Below are positions 62,701 through 64,000 of a stretch of 64,000 bases of DNA, in pieces (within the stretch, counting starts at the first letter, position 1; each line of letters begins with the position of its first letter). Below the pieces are notes generated by a model. That model was given only the letters and a program-made list of their open reading frames with translations, had not been told where the DNA came from and did not search any database. Source of the DNA: Arion vulgaris (Eukaryota; Mollusca; Gastropoda; Stylommatophora; Arionidae); NCBI GenBank assembly GCA_020796225.1, contig CM036753.1, forward strand, positions 4,486,501 through 4,550,500. The letters are read 5' to 3'. The translations under genes were made by a program, and so were the position numbers.

Positions 62701-62933
62701 AATACGGTATTGAGGTTATCAATCAACACCTTGGCAAGATCAATATACCATGAATTGTTTGCATTGTTGTAAATGCCCACAATGCAGGAATACTGAGATG
62801 CAAGAATAGTACATGCTTCCTTCTTGCTGTTGTTTGAATAGATGTCACTAGCTGCTGAGAGGAATGAATATAAACAGCCATCAATACTGCCAGCCTGACA
62901 TGATATGTCATTGGGAAGTCCAAGTGAAACCAT
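29163..62933 (-). CDS. VWDE-like membrane protein: VWD, EGF, transmembrane (20 exons, 5' end outside)
   Basis: Twenty exons on the - strand join in phase except between 46075 and 41660. About 1,000 residues are visible. Order: a region with spaced cysteines and N-glycosylation sites (exons at 62681-58504); two exons without clear domain; a VWD domain (50735-46075) with SSVNDPHVNTFDD, GIFTLARH and CNCGVMIYAG; RRKRR, a furin-type site (40853-40974); an EGF-like domain CTPINCNGHGTC/GVCNCNSKYAGTGC (37700-36430); a VWDE-type module ending SISNDGK...YDPVCYDC (34778-35008); a C..C module; one transmembrane helix (30786-30880); and a 54-residue basic tail with PPKY. This order matches the von Willebrand factor D and EGF domain protein family. 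A cell-surface or matrix role is inferred. The start codon lies beyond 62933. Confidence 0.88.
29615..30300 (+). mobile_element. LINE reverse transcriptase tail, copy A
   Basis: It encodes RINIDKTEEVMTFAREEST, DFTYLVSIFAANGRITNEI, NQMIGQMLPILRCKH, then after frameshifts QQIKWFGHVNRLP and KAKGRPCKRW. A close second copy is at 38800-39480. It lies in the last intron of the VWDE-like gene. Confidence 0.88.
30510..30665 (-). mobile_element. LINE RNase H family 3' tail
   Basis: GATGGTTCCTGTGGCTCGCT and TTAAACACACTCCTCTCTCT match 49155-49205 and the reverse of 47715-47760. Confidence 0.75.
30786..30930 (-). CDS. VWDE-like gene, transmembrane exon
   Basis: Encodes DVPGCKDMIPNNDDTDSDKQ, then about 25 hydrophobic residues (ALIAVACTVVILLFILIIVC) and a VFMKR stop-transfer end. 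Donor GTAAGC. Confidence 0.92.
31290..31560 (-). mobile_element. LINE RNase H family fragment
   Basis: The - strand resembles the segment after the last catalytic Asp at 47530-47690: GTGTTCGCAGCACTGAGTGA, AACAGCATCGATTGTTGGGG, AGTTGAAGATGGATACAGTG and the ATCCAACAAT-type end. Confidence 0.65.
31585..32985 (-). mobile_element. LINE reverse transcriptase, C-terminal two thirds, interrupted
   Basis: Read from about 33200 down, it includes the palm near 32350 (LLFDLDFADDMAIL), TYLGSKVSNNGDTM (near 32170) and, in another frame, SCVIPVLTYSCESWKS, RKRRWKYLGHVLRS and RGRPKTTLRR (32061-31591). It ends AALCAAFGTKGTN-like with a TAACTAAC tail. A SINE is inserted at 32988. The two main frames meet with a shift at about 32040. 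The 200-base tail at 21885 is the same family. Confidence 0.9.
32988..33191 (+). repeat. tRNA-derived SINE, family 2, inserted in a LINE
   Basis: Head CAGCGTGTTCGTAGCACG, B box GGGTTCAATTCGC, body GTGGCACCGAGCCGAAG and tail TCGGAGAAAAAAAA. It is flanked by GGTACGTAGG (32978-32987) and GGTGCGTAGG (33192-33201), a likely target duplication with one change. The LINE resumes after it. Confidence 0.85.
33296..33407 (-). CDS. VWDE-like gene, juxtamembrane C..C exon
   Basis: Encodes SDVCIIGNRCVQAGDYSIYN then DCQYCNLNNPNDWTVRL: four cysteines spaced as C-x5-C-x10-C-x2-C. Acceptor AACAG, donor GTAAGA. Confidence 0.9.
33790..34000 (-). mobile_element. LINE RNase H family 3' tail
   Basis: The reverse complement carries GTGTATCGGGCTGCTGGACG-like sequence and GGTGCTCTGATCTCCGCCTC on the + strand, as in 4230-4330, 53040-53235 and 62340-62575. 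Confidence 0.75.
34005..34770. other. Intronic DNA, nothing recognised
   Basis: Intron between the exons at 33296 and 34778. No element identified. Confidence 0.35.
34778..35008 (-). CDS. VWDE-like gene, VWDE-type module exon
   Basis: 77 whole codons. It contains NQVRCDLGTKSY, SLEISISNDGKLAYEKYQTF and IAYDPVCYDCTFDYCSKK. The ISNDG ... YDxxCxxC pattern is characteristic of VWDE-family proteins. Confidence 0.93.
35009..35929. other. Intronic AT-rich DNA
   Basis: No recognised element before the SINE at 35930. Confidence 0.35.
35930..36165 (+). repeat. tRNA-derived SINE, family 1
   Basis: A box region TATGGCAAAGTGGTTAAGATG, B box-like GGGTTTTAATCC and the CCATATGGGGAAGCCCAGTG body. It matches 11515-11768. 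Confidence 0.82.
36275..36477 (-). CDS. VWDE-like gene, EGF second half, GC donor
   Basis: Encodes GVCNCNSKYAGTGCEF, then SLGGVYMCEIGPDSDCES and LSCHIREVE. The best donor is GAG followed by GCAAGT, a GC-AG intron. A GT two codons earlier (exon edge 36281) also keeps phase but is a weak match. Confidence 0.87.
36720..37113 (-). repeat. SINE with TCAATCAATCAA-type tail
   Basis: On the - strand the head near 37113 reads CTGTTGCATAGAGGTTAGGT and TGGTTCGCTCCC (A and B boxes). The body is shared, in the other orientation, with 56693-56990, which ends GGTCCTATCAATCAATCAA. Confidence 0.7.
37114..37495. repeat. AT-rich minisatellite, about 36-bp unit, about ten copies
   Basis: TTTATCTTTCTAATAGTAAA followed by TTGTACTTTATT. 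It abuts the SINE. An ancestral single copy may be at 36650-36720, where the same words occur on the other side of the SINE. Confidence 0.92.
37687..37867 (-). CDS. VWDE-like gene, EGF first half
   Basis: Encodes ITGSTKYTQGSQQMAVTQCS through DMTCTPINCNGHGTCIR plus one base. Donor GTTTGT. The EGF-like domain is split by the intron after the third cysteine. Confidence 0.92.
38030..38640. other. Intronic repeat-like sequence, family unknown
   Basis: GC-richer than its surroundings, with GTTAGCTCAATGGGTAGGGG that could be a degraded A box. No second copy is present in the window. Confidence 0.35.
38795..39480 (+). mobile_element. LINE reverse transcriptase tail, copy B
   Basis: Nearly the same sequence as 29615-30300, starting at ACAACATGAGAATAAACATC and ending after GCAAACAGGATTCG. 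It carries different small deletions, so both copies are dead. It lies in the intron between the exons at 37687 and 40501. Confidence 0.9.
39490..40495. other. Intronic DNA, nothing recognised
   Basis: No coding or repeat signal beyond AT-richness. Confidence 0.35.
40501..40695 (-). CDS. VWDE-like gene, exon after dibasic site
   Basis: 65 whole codons: SQVLQPNNWTIETATEYCLN through NINFDSPLQFCATDIM. Three cysteines and an N-glycosylation site (NWT). VWDE-family proteins have a comparable segment between the dibasic site and the EGF region. Confidence 0.92.
40853..40974 (-). CDS. VWDE-like gene, exon with RRKRR site
   Basis: Encodes GEDQTLSFVALSRQDVS, TSKRRKRRQALQ and PTSISAMQ. KRRKRR fits a furin-type processing site. 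Donor GTGAGA. Confidence 0.92.
41500..41660 (-). CDS. VWDE-like gene, exon after the VWD domain
   Basis: Encodes SYQNTLDWRTIYPAGVVPST, STYCLSWASGDIKTEQCSDR and LETCGFLS. It begins with one base of a codon whose first two must come from an upstream exon, while the previous identified exon (46075-46180) supplies only one. Confidence 0.85.
41761..42165. repeat. Minisatellite, about 51-bp unit, about eight copies
   Basis: AGCTGCTGTGTCTAGGACAC then ACTTCAAGCATGACAATGGC. It lies directly upstream (gene sense) of the exon at 41500. Confidence 0.95.
42250..42470 (-). mobile_element. LINE tail fragment
   Basis: The ATCATCATCATCAGGTGTTG start and following text resemble 50270-50460 and run opposite to LINE reading direction. 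Weak. Confidence 0.4.
42475..42680. repeat. Short tandem repeats, GAGAAACATGATATC type
   Basis: GTGAGAAAYATGATATCTCC and CTCCAACAGTGAGAAACAT recur about ten times in irregular form. Confidence 0.8.
43100..44525. other. Intronic DNA, no element named
   Basis: Purine-rich on the + strand, no clear motif. This is part of the interval where the missing VWD exon would be expected. Confidence 0.35.
44530..44608 (+). repeat. SINE tail (TCAATCAATCAA family)
   Basis: GATAAATCGGAGCACACATG and GATGGTCCATCAATCAATCA match the end of 56693-56990. Confidence 0.7.
45066..45147. repeat. (AT)n microsatellite
   Basis: About 40 AT units with one slip near 45120. Confidence 0.95.
45225..45900 (-). mobile_element. 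LINE reverse transcriptase tail inside the hAT element
   Basis: The - strand encodes MARVQKANAVTYQLAPLLRH, PTLCYQSQTWTLSKAQ and ITTCEIVACEKLP, then KKARGRPRKRWLDGVAESC. The same family is at 5656-6520 (+). Its 3' end carries three tandem copies of a roughly 30-bp unit (45236-45330). Confidence 0.85.
45236..45330. repeat. Three tandem 30-31-bp copies at a LINE 3' end
   Basis: The unit is CACACTGCTACCGGGTTGTT plus GCCCAGTGTCGT. One copy only is found in the related fragment at 3118-3150. Confidence 0.9.
46075..46180 (-). CDS. VWDE-like gene, VWD domain exon 4
   Basis: Encodes VLAIATGTIVTVVMLESSYL and QVFIQPAAQDFSHMQ plus one base. It matches the strand before the LCG motif that closes VWD domains. 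Donor GTAAAT. Confidence 0.9.
46335..46450 (-). repeat. Dispersed SINE-like repeat, second copy
   Basis: GCTATGAATTCAGGCGTAGTCTC.. and GCTTGCTTTCCTTATCAGT correspond to 1355-1470. Confidence 0.55.
46655..46735. repeat. Minisatellite, left part
   Basis: About three units of AATATTAGGTAACATGTATT + CTTCTAG. The array resumes at 47848 after a LINE. Confidence 0.88.
46770..47825 (+). mobile_element. Best preserved LINE RNase H copy, inside a minisatellite
   Basis: An open frame (46792-47463, 223 codons) carries EQVQNEGMCIVLGCTRDT at its start and most of an RNase H domain: MYTDG (Asp, about 47205), MRMEVEAI (Glu, about 47325) and VVVSDSQS (Asp, about 47395). A stop at 47461 and a frame change separate it from YCPGHAGVYGNERAD (47500-47545) and from the tail GDILRALRDCLLDEDTK...RATGTISMHTLRYLLGRLSTYGS. 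The upstream reverse transcriptase is absent (5' truncation). It lies in an intron of the VWDE-like gene, opposite in strand. Confidence 0.9.
47848..48020. repeat. Minisatellite, right part
   Basis: About five units of AATATTRGGTAAC/TTTTGTAATGTATTCTTCTAGCYACAATT. Confidence 0.88.
48166..48366 (-). CDS. VWDE-like gene, VWD domain exon 3
   Basis: 67 whole codons: VLVQYKQCAPQGTCNCGVMI, AGASRVTLSICEANTDFVTY and QPLAVYVEKDLLTYH. CNCGV.I.AG is a VWD core motif. Donor GTAAGC. Confidence 0.93.
48400..48800 (-). mobile_element. LINE reverse transcriptase tail
   Basis: The - strand encodes MNTFENRWLRKIMNISWDEF, TSVIRKRRWKHVGHTLRS and KQALKWERKGSRKIGSPRET, ending near 48425. Fragments of this tail are at 15470 and 58960. 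Confidence 0.85.
49030..49440 (-). mobile_element. LINE RNase H family 3' region
   Basis: The reverse complement matches the 47510-47815 part: CCTGGTCATGAGGGTGTTAG, then ATTGTTGAGGAGTTTAGGAT, then the AGAGCCACAGGAACCATCAG tail. Confidence 0.78.
49441..49680 (-). mobile_element. Second LINE tail placed end to end
   Basis: The - strand encodes VEDFIHQRRTGTVSYFRLAD and ILKMNSEHIWICCISSDDV, the same kind of tail as 19400-19520. It is a different subfamily from the neighbour at 49030-49440. Confidence 0.7.
49781..49844 (-). CDS. VWDE-like gene, VWD domain exon 2
   Basis: Encodes AKFSVQLTGIFTLARHKTKPFA. The acceptor giving the best VWD spacing is AAAAAG at 49845; a later AG (exon edge 49835) keeps the same frame but drops three residues. 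Donor GTAAGT. Confidence 0.8.
50270..50570 (-). mobile_element. Probable LINE tail
   Basis: Pyrimidine-rich on the + strand, starting CATCATCATCAAGGGTCATG, like the ends of other LINE tails here. No clear protein motif. Confidence 0.35.
50656..50735 (-). CDS. VWDE-like gene, VWD domain exon 1
   Basis: Encodes VRVEDGDLSHSMCSSVNDPH then VNTFDDA. C..VNDPHVNTFD is the VWD opening motif (GDPHxxTFDG in other members). Donor GTAAGT. Confidence 0.93.
51229..52880. repeat. 36-bp minisatellite, about 46 copies, with higher-order structure
   Basis: The unit is AACATATGATAAACTATTAT plus CTATTGAGAGATCTAG. As 36 is a multiple of three, several frames stay open; the longest gives 494 codons of a 12-residue repeat ending in LLRDLEH. 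The last 450 bases alternate two unit types (GAGCTATTGTCTATT and AAACTATTGCTTATGG), a 72-bp dimer. It lies in the intron between exons at 50656 and 53297, on the strand opposite the gene. No start signal, domain or codon bias speaks for a real protein. Confidence 0.95.
53040..53235 (-). mobile_element. LINE RNase H family 3' tail
   Basis: The - strand reads VVNPSRRPDWERWVLIMAHP, the same as VVNPS....ERWVSILVQP at 62365-62430. It abuts the exon at 53297. Confidence 0.8.
53297..53549 (-). CDS. VWDE-like gene, exon upstream of VWD
   Basis: Encodes CLEGSTVNKPIAQVYTSMNP, INITVGARQDFRIDGDQNVK and SGEQTQIERTDKAITLSTLE. Several N-glycosylation sites (NDS, NIT, NSS). Acceptor TTCACAG, donor GTAAGT. 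Confidence 0.92.
53658..53700. repeat. (AT)n microsatellite
   Basis: About 21 AT units. Confidence 0.95.
53701..53900 (+). mobile_element. LINE tail fragment
   Basis: TGAAAACCATATTGGAAGGA and GGAAGTGGGCAAGCAGTGCA fit the LK.ILEG...G.R tail also seen at 61115-61275. Confidence 0.55.
54135..54173 (+). ncRNA. U2 snRNA-like 5' fragment (pseudogene)
   Basis: AATCTCTGCCTTTTGGCTAA then GATCAAAGTGTAGTGTCTG matches the highly conserved start of U2 snRNA, including the GTGTAGTATCTG branch-point pairing region with one A-to-G change and one inserted A. The rest of U2 (Sm site, later stems) is not seen, so this is a truncated retrocopy or part of a snRNA-derived repeat. Confidence 0.7.
54653..54669. 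repeat. Target duplication, left
   Basis: CTAGAACTATCAGAGAA, identical to 56676-56692. Confidence 0.9.
54670..56675. mobile_element. Inverted pair of Penelope-like element copies
   Basis: Two partial copies lie head to head: left arm 54701-55584 (coding on -), right arm 55791-56677 (coding on +), joined by about 206 bases of element sequence. Each arm ends in the terminal block with AAAGGCCTTTTGGTCGAAAC. The left arm encodes a GIY-YIG nuclease domain (AITCKRCNKSYIGETGKRLS then DRFAQHL, 55307-55220) after LKDLLVHSRLKPHI and TIQCGR. The right arm has the same blocks with a frameshift in the GIY-YIG part. Both ends are flanked by CTAGAACTATCAGAGAA. No reverse transcriptase palm is present, so neither copy is autonomous. 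Confidence 0.88.
56676..56692. repeat. Target duplication, right
   Basis: CTAGAACTATCAGAGAA, identical to 54653-54669 and in the same orientation, so it is not part of the inverted repeat. Confidence 0.9.
56693..56990 (+). repeat. SINE body with TCAATCAATCAA tail
   Basis: TTGGCAGTTCAAAAATCGAG, GCAAAATTCATTCAAAAGAT and GGTGGTCCTATCAATCAATC. Reverse of 36720-36960. The tRNA-like head is missing, possibly lost where the Penelope pair inserted. Confidence 0.72.
57381..57520 (-). CDS. VWDE-like gene, cysteine-free exon
   Basis: Encodes VSGNQGENNFVSENGLKLQI and YLDGSKMFVLKVTSEPVDIN. No cysteine. Acceptor TTTTCAG, donor GTAAGG. Confidence 0.9.
57664..57918 (+). repeat. Dispersed repeat, GGCGACTAAGG family, with target duplication
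   Basis: Head CGCCTGAGTGGTTACCGGGG, middle ATGTCGTAAGAGCCGACTAA and tail AAAGAAGAAGAAGAAC. Flanked by TAGTTTGT at 57656-57663 and 57919-57926. Length and tail suggest a SINE. Confidence 0.78.
57945..58050. repeat. Short tandem repeat, about 29-bp unit
   Basis: CTGGATGACCGGTTCTYRTTATTAGTTTT, three to four copies. Confidence 0.8.
58504..58612 (-). CDS. VWDE-like gene, cysteine-rich region exon 5
   Basis: Encodes DKQKAALCVTQYLPQNCMYD and PAMLGGKLCDDTVLLQ. Three cysteines. Donor GTAGTG. Confidence 0.88.
58738..58890. repeat. Tandem repeat, about 53-bp unit, three copies
   Basis: AACATGGGAGATAATAATCG then CACATGAATGTTTAATATTC. Confidence 0.88.
58960..59050 (-). mobile_element. LINE tail fragment
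   Basis: CTCTTGTACCTTTATACGTT and GGGCCTGCAAGCAGTTTCTC match 48412-48470. Confidence 0.65.
59170..59281 (-). CDS. VWDE-like gene, cysteine-rich region exon 4
   Basis: Encodes SEAYVENCANEIVSCDVAAA and NIKDCISKIGVFSSLSCG. Four cysteines. Donor GTAAGT. Confidence 0.9.
59402..59660 (+). repeat. tRNA-derived SINE, family 3
   Basis: TGTCTGTAGCTTAAGCGTAGTGAGC fits an A-box region and GGTTCAAACTTC a B box. The body GAAAGCAATGGCAAACTACT is a common SINE texture. One copy in the window. Confidence 0.6.
59880..60330. other. Intronic repeat-like sequence, family unknown
   Basis: GC-richer than its surroundings; CCTAGGGAGATGAACTTCCC and TAGGCACCTAACAGGGACAA suggest an old LINE or SINE part. No second copy here. 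Confidence 0.3.
60472..60545 (-). CDS. VWDE-like gene, cysteine-rich region exon 3
   Basis: Encodes KSQTILLEKQANDCNAAVYD then AITQ. One cysteine. Donor GTAAGT. Confidence 0.88.
60799..60904 (-). CDS. VWDE-like gene, cysteine-rich region exon 2
   Basis: Encodes KPISTCTTPLPVRKFTNLIT and QLALNNAFSATSFC. Two cysteines. Acceptor TTTCAG, donor GTAAGA. Confidence 0.9.
61115..61275 (+). mobile_element. LINE tail fragment
   Basis: Encodes LLKIILEGTIERKEAGERMR then YNWNSNITRWIG, a LINE reverse transcriptase ending. Confidence 0.65.
61725..61960 (-). mobile_element. LINE 3' tail (DVTDSLNM family)
   Basis: 75 open codons: [60 protein letters not shown] then VGVAKFCSGQAI. Best copy of the family at 5993 and 12100. 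Confidence 0.88.
62050..62210 (-). mobile_element. LINE RNase H family 3' tail
   Basis: The - strand encodes RYVNQHRTGAVSLNFLQYML and RRSEQLWTC, the same pattern as 19430-19510. Confidence 0.72.
62340..62575 (+). mobile_element. LINE RNase H family 3' tail
   Basis: Encodes FQGCESQFLTRLREMGVNIG, INEHRTSVLGSWALLDLLRW and LEHL. Same tail as 4130-4320. Confidence 0.82.
62681..62933 (-). CDS. VWDE-like gene, first visible exon
   Basis: Encodes MVSLGLPNDISCQAGSIDGC through VLSASQCA plus one base, with five cysteines and an NNS glycosylation site. It follows a good acceptor (CCTCCTCAG) directly at ATG, so the ATG is read as an internal Met in phase 0; no signal peptide follows. Upstream exons lie beyond the window or were not recognised. 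Confidence 0.87.
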
Positions 62934-62939
62934 CTGAGG

Positions 62940-63835
62940 AGGTAAAAATATAGAATTATATATGGTAACATTTGGTGCAAGTTTTTATGTAAGAAGAAAG
63001 CTTTCAAAAAATTATATTTATGGAATATTTATATTATCTATAATGTGCATTGCAAATCATACCATTATAAGAAAATTTGCTATTGTTCTTGTTTCGAATG
63101 CTCACTAGAAAATTTGTTATTTCCAACCCCTATTGTAGTCCAAGTTTTCACTGTTTTGTTTTCCTTTCTCATTTTTGAGAAATGTTTTCTTTCATATTGA
63201 GAAGAGTTCCATTTTTGGTGGGATTTGCAATGTCAGGAGGTGAAGCCACTTAATCAGAGGAGACTCCCAGGGATAAAAATGAATGAGATTTTTCAGATCC
63301 CTAGTCTATAACCACAGAGATCTTTATGTGCGATAATATTAGCTATTTAAGTGTGAGTATATTGCGTCCCAAAATCTTGAACAGTCATCTCTGTAAGATT
63401 ACTTCAGGCAAGGGATCATCATCATAGTGAATAAAATCAATGGTCGCTTGCGTCAGGGGAAACTTGTTAGAATAAGCATTTTTGCACTCAGGCTACATCA
63501 CCCCCTAGGTGTCCAGTCTCGTTAAATTATTACTGAATGTCCCAGCAGCAGAGCACTTACATTGTAGCTTCTGTAGCAATTGTGAACTTTACCATAACTC
63601 ATTTGTTCATTTATTGATCATCTTCACCGTACGTTGGACATGACCTTAAGTCGGACATGATGATCCCATTATGTGTTGTTTGATGTATTAACAGGTGTTT
63701 TTTTCAACAATAATGAATACCAAAAAAATTTTTTCACAAATGAATGCTTGTGCAGAATAGAAGGACTGCAATAGTTTAACAAGTTTTTACTAGTGATAAA
63801 CTAGTTGAAAGAACCAAACAAGCATCAGTGTAGTG
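62940..63835. other. Intron or upstream DNA, no exon recognised
   Basis: No further exon of the VWDE-like gene could be seen on the - strand. Confidence 0.35.
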
Positions 63836-63839
63836 AGAG

Positions 63840-63995
63840 CTCAAGAAAAGATTCTGGAAATTAGATAGAGCATACAAGAAGACCAGCAAAAAAACAAAGC
63901 AAGGAGTCCTTGATTTGGAACCTACATAGAAAGAGAAACAGGGGAAGACCAAGAGTCATAAAGAGTAAAGCTATAAATGAATATTAAGGTGATTG
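63840..63995 (+). mobile_element. LINE tail fragment at the window edge
   Basis: A KRKRGRPRVIKS-like basic block is readable near 63930-63970, the typical end of a LINE reverse transcriptase. Truncated and weak. Confidence 0.4.
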
Positions 63996-64000
63996 GGAGA

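Overview
The window is animal nuclear DNA: AT-rich, with long introns, GT-AG splice sites, tRNA-derived SINEs and many decayed retroelements. There are no operons, ribosome binding sites or CRISPR arrays. The lineage cannot be fixed from sequence alone. An ARL5 of animal type, a VWDE-like surface protein and the mix of LINEs carrying RNase H, Penelope-like and hAT elements fit an invertebrate; a lophotrochozoan such as a mollusc is a guess.

Two host genes are supported exon by exon, and they point towards each other. On the + strand, 8838-17420, lies a complete six-exon gene for the small GTPase ARL5. It encodes 179 residues, the same length as vertebrate ARL5A/B, and every splice phase matches. 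On the - strand, from 62933 down to 29163, lies a 20-exon gene whose 5' end is outside the window. It encodes a large secreted or membrane protein with, in order, a cysteine-rich region, a von Willebrand factor D domain, a dibasic RRKRR site, an EGF-like domain, a VWDE-type module, a transmembrane helix and a short basic tail with a PPKY motif. One short exon that should complete the VWD domain was not found between 41661 and 46074.

The rest is repeat-derived. 1-8800 (upstream of ARL5) holds reverse transcriptase and RNase H fragments of several LINE families. The ARL5 introns hold a LINE reverse transcriptase piece behind a 26-bp tandem repeat, SINEs and LINE tails. 17.4-29 kb (between the two genes) holds LINE tails, SINEs and minisatellites, including a 59-bp array with a 589-bp higher-order duplication. 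The introns of the VWDE-like gene hold an inverted pair of Penelope-like elements bounded by a 17-bp target duplication (54653-56692), a hAT element with an 8-bp target duplication (44963-46032), a LINE insertion inside a minisatellite (46655-48020), a 36-bp array of about 46 copies that happens to stay open for 494 codons (51229-52880), and a U2 snRNA-like fragment (54135-54173).

No new enzymatic or defence system is visible. The most notable items are the VWDE-like receptor-shaped gene, the inverted Penelope pair, and the repeated nesting of mobile elements in tandem arrays and in each other. All family names come from reading motifs by eye; no database search was run.
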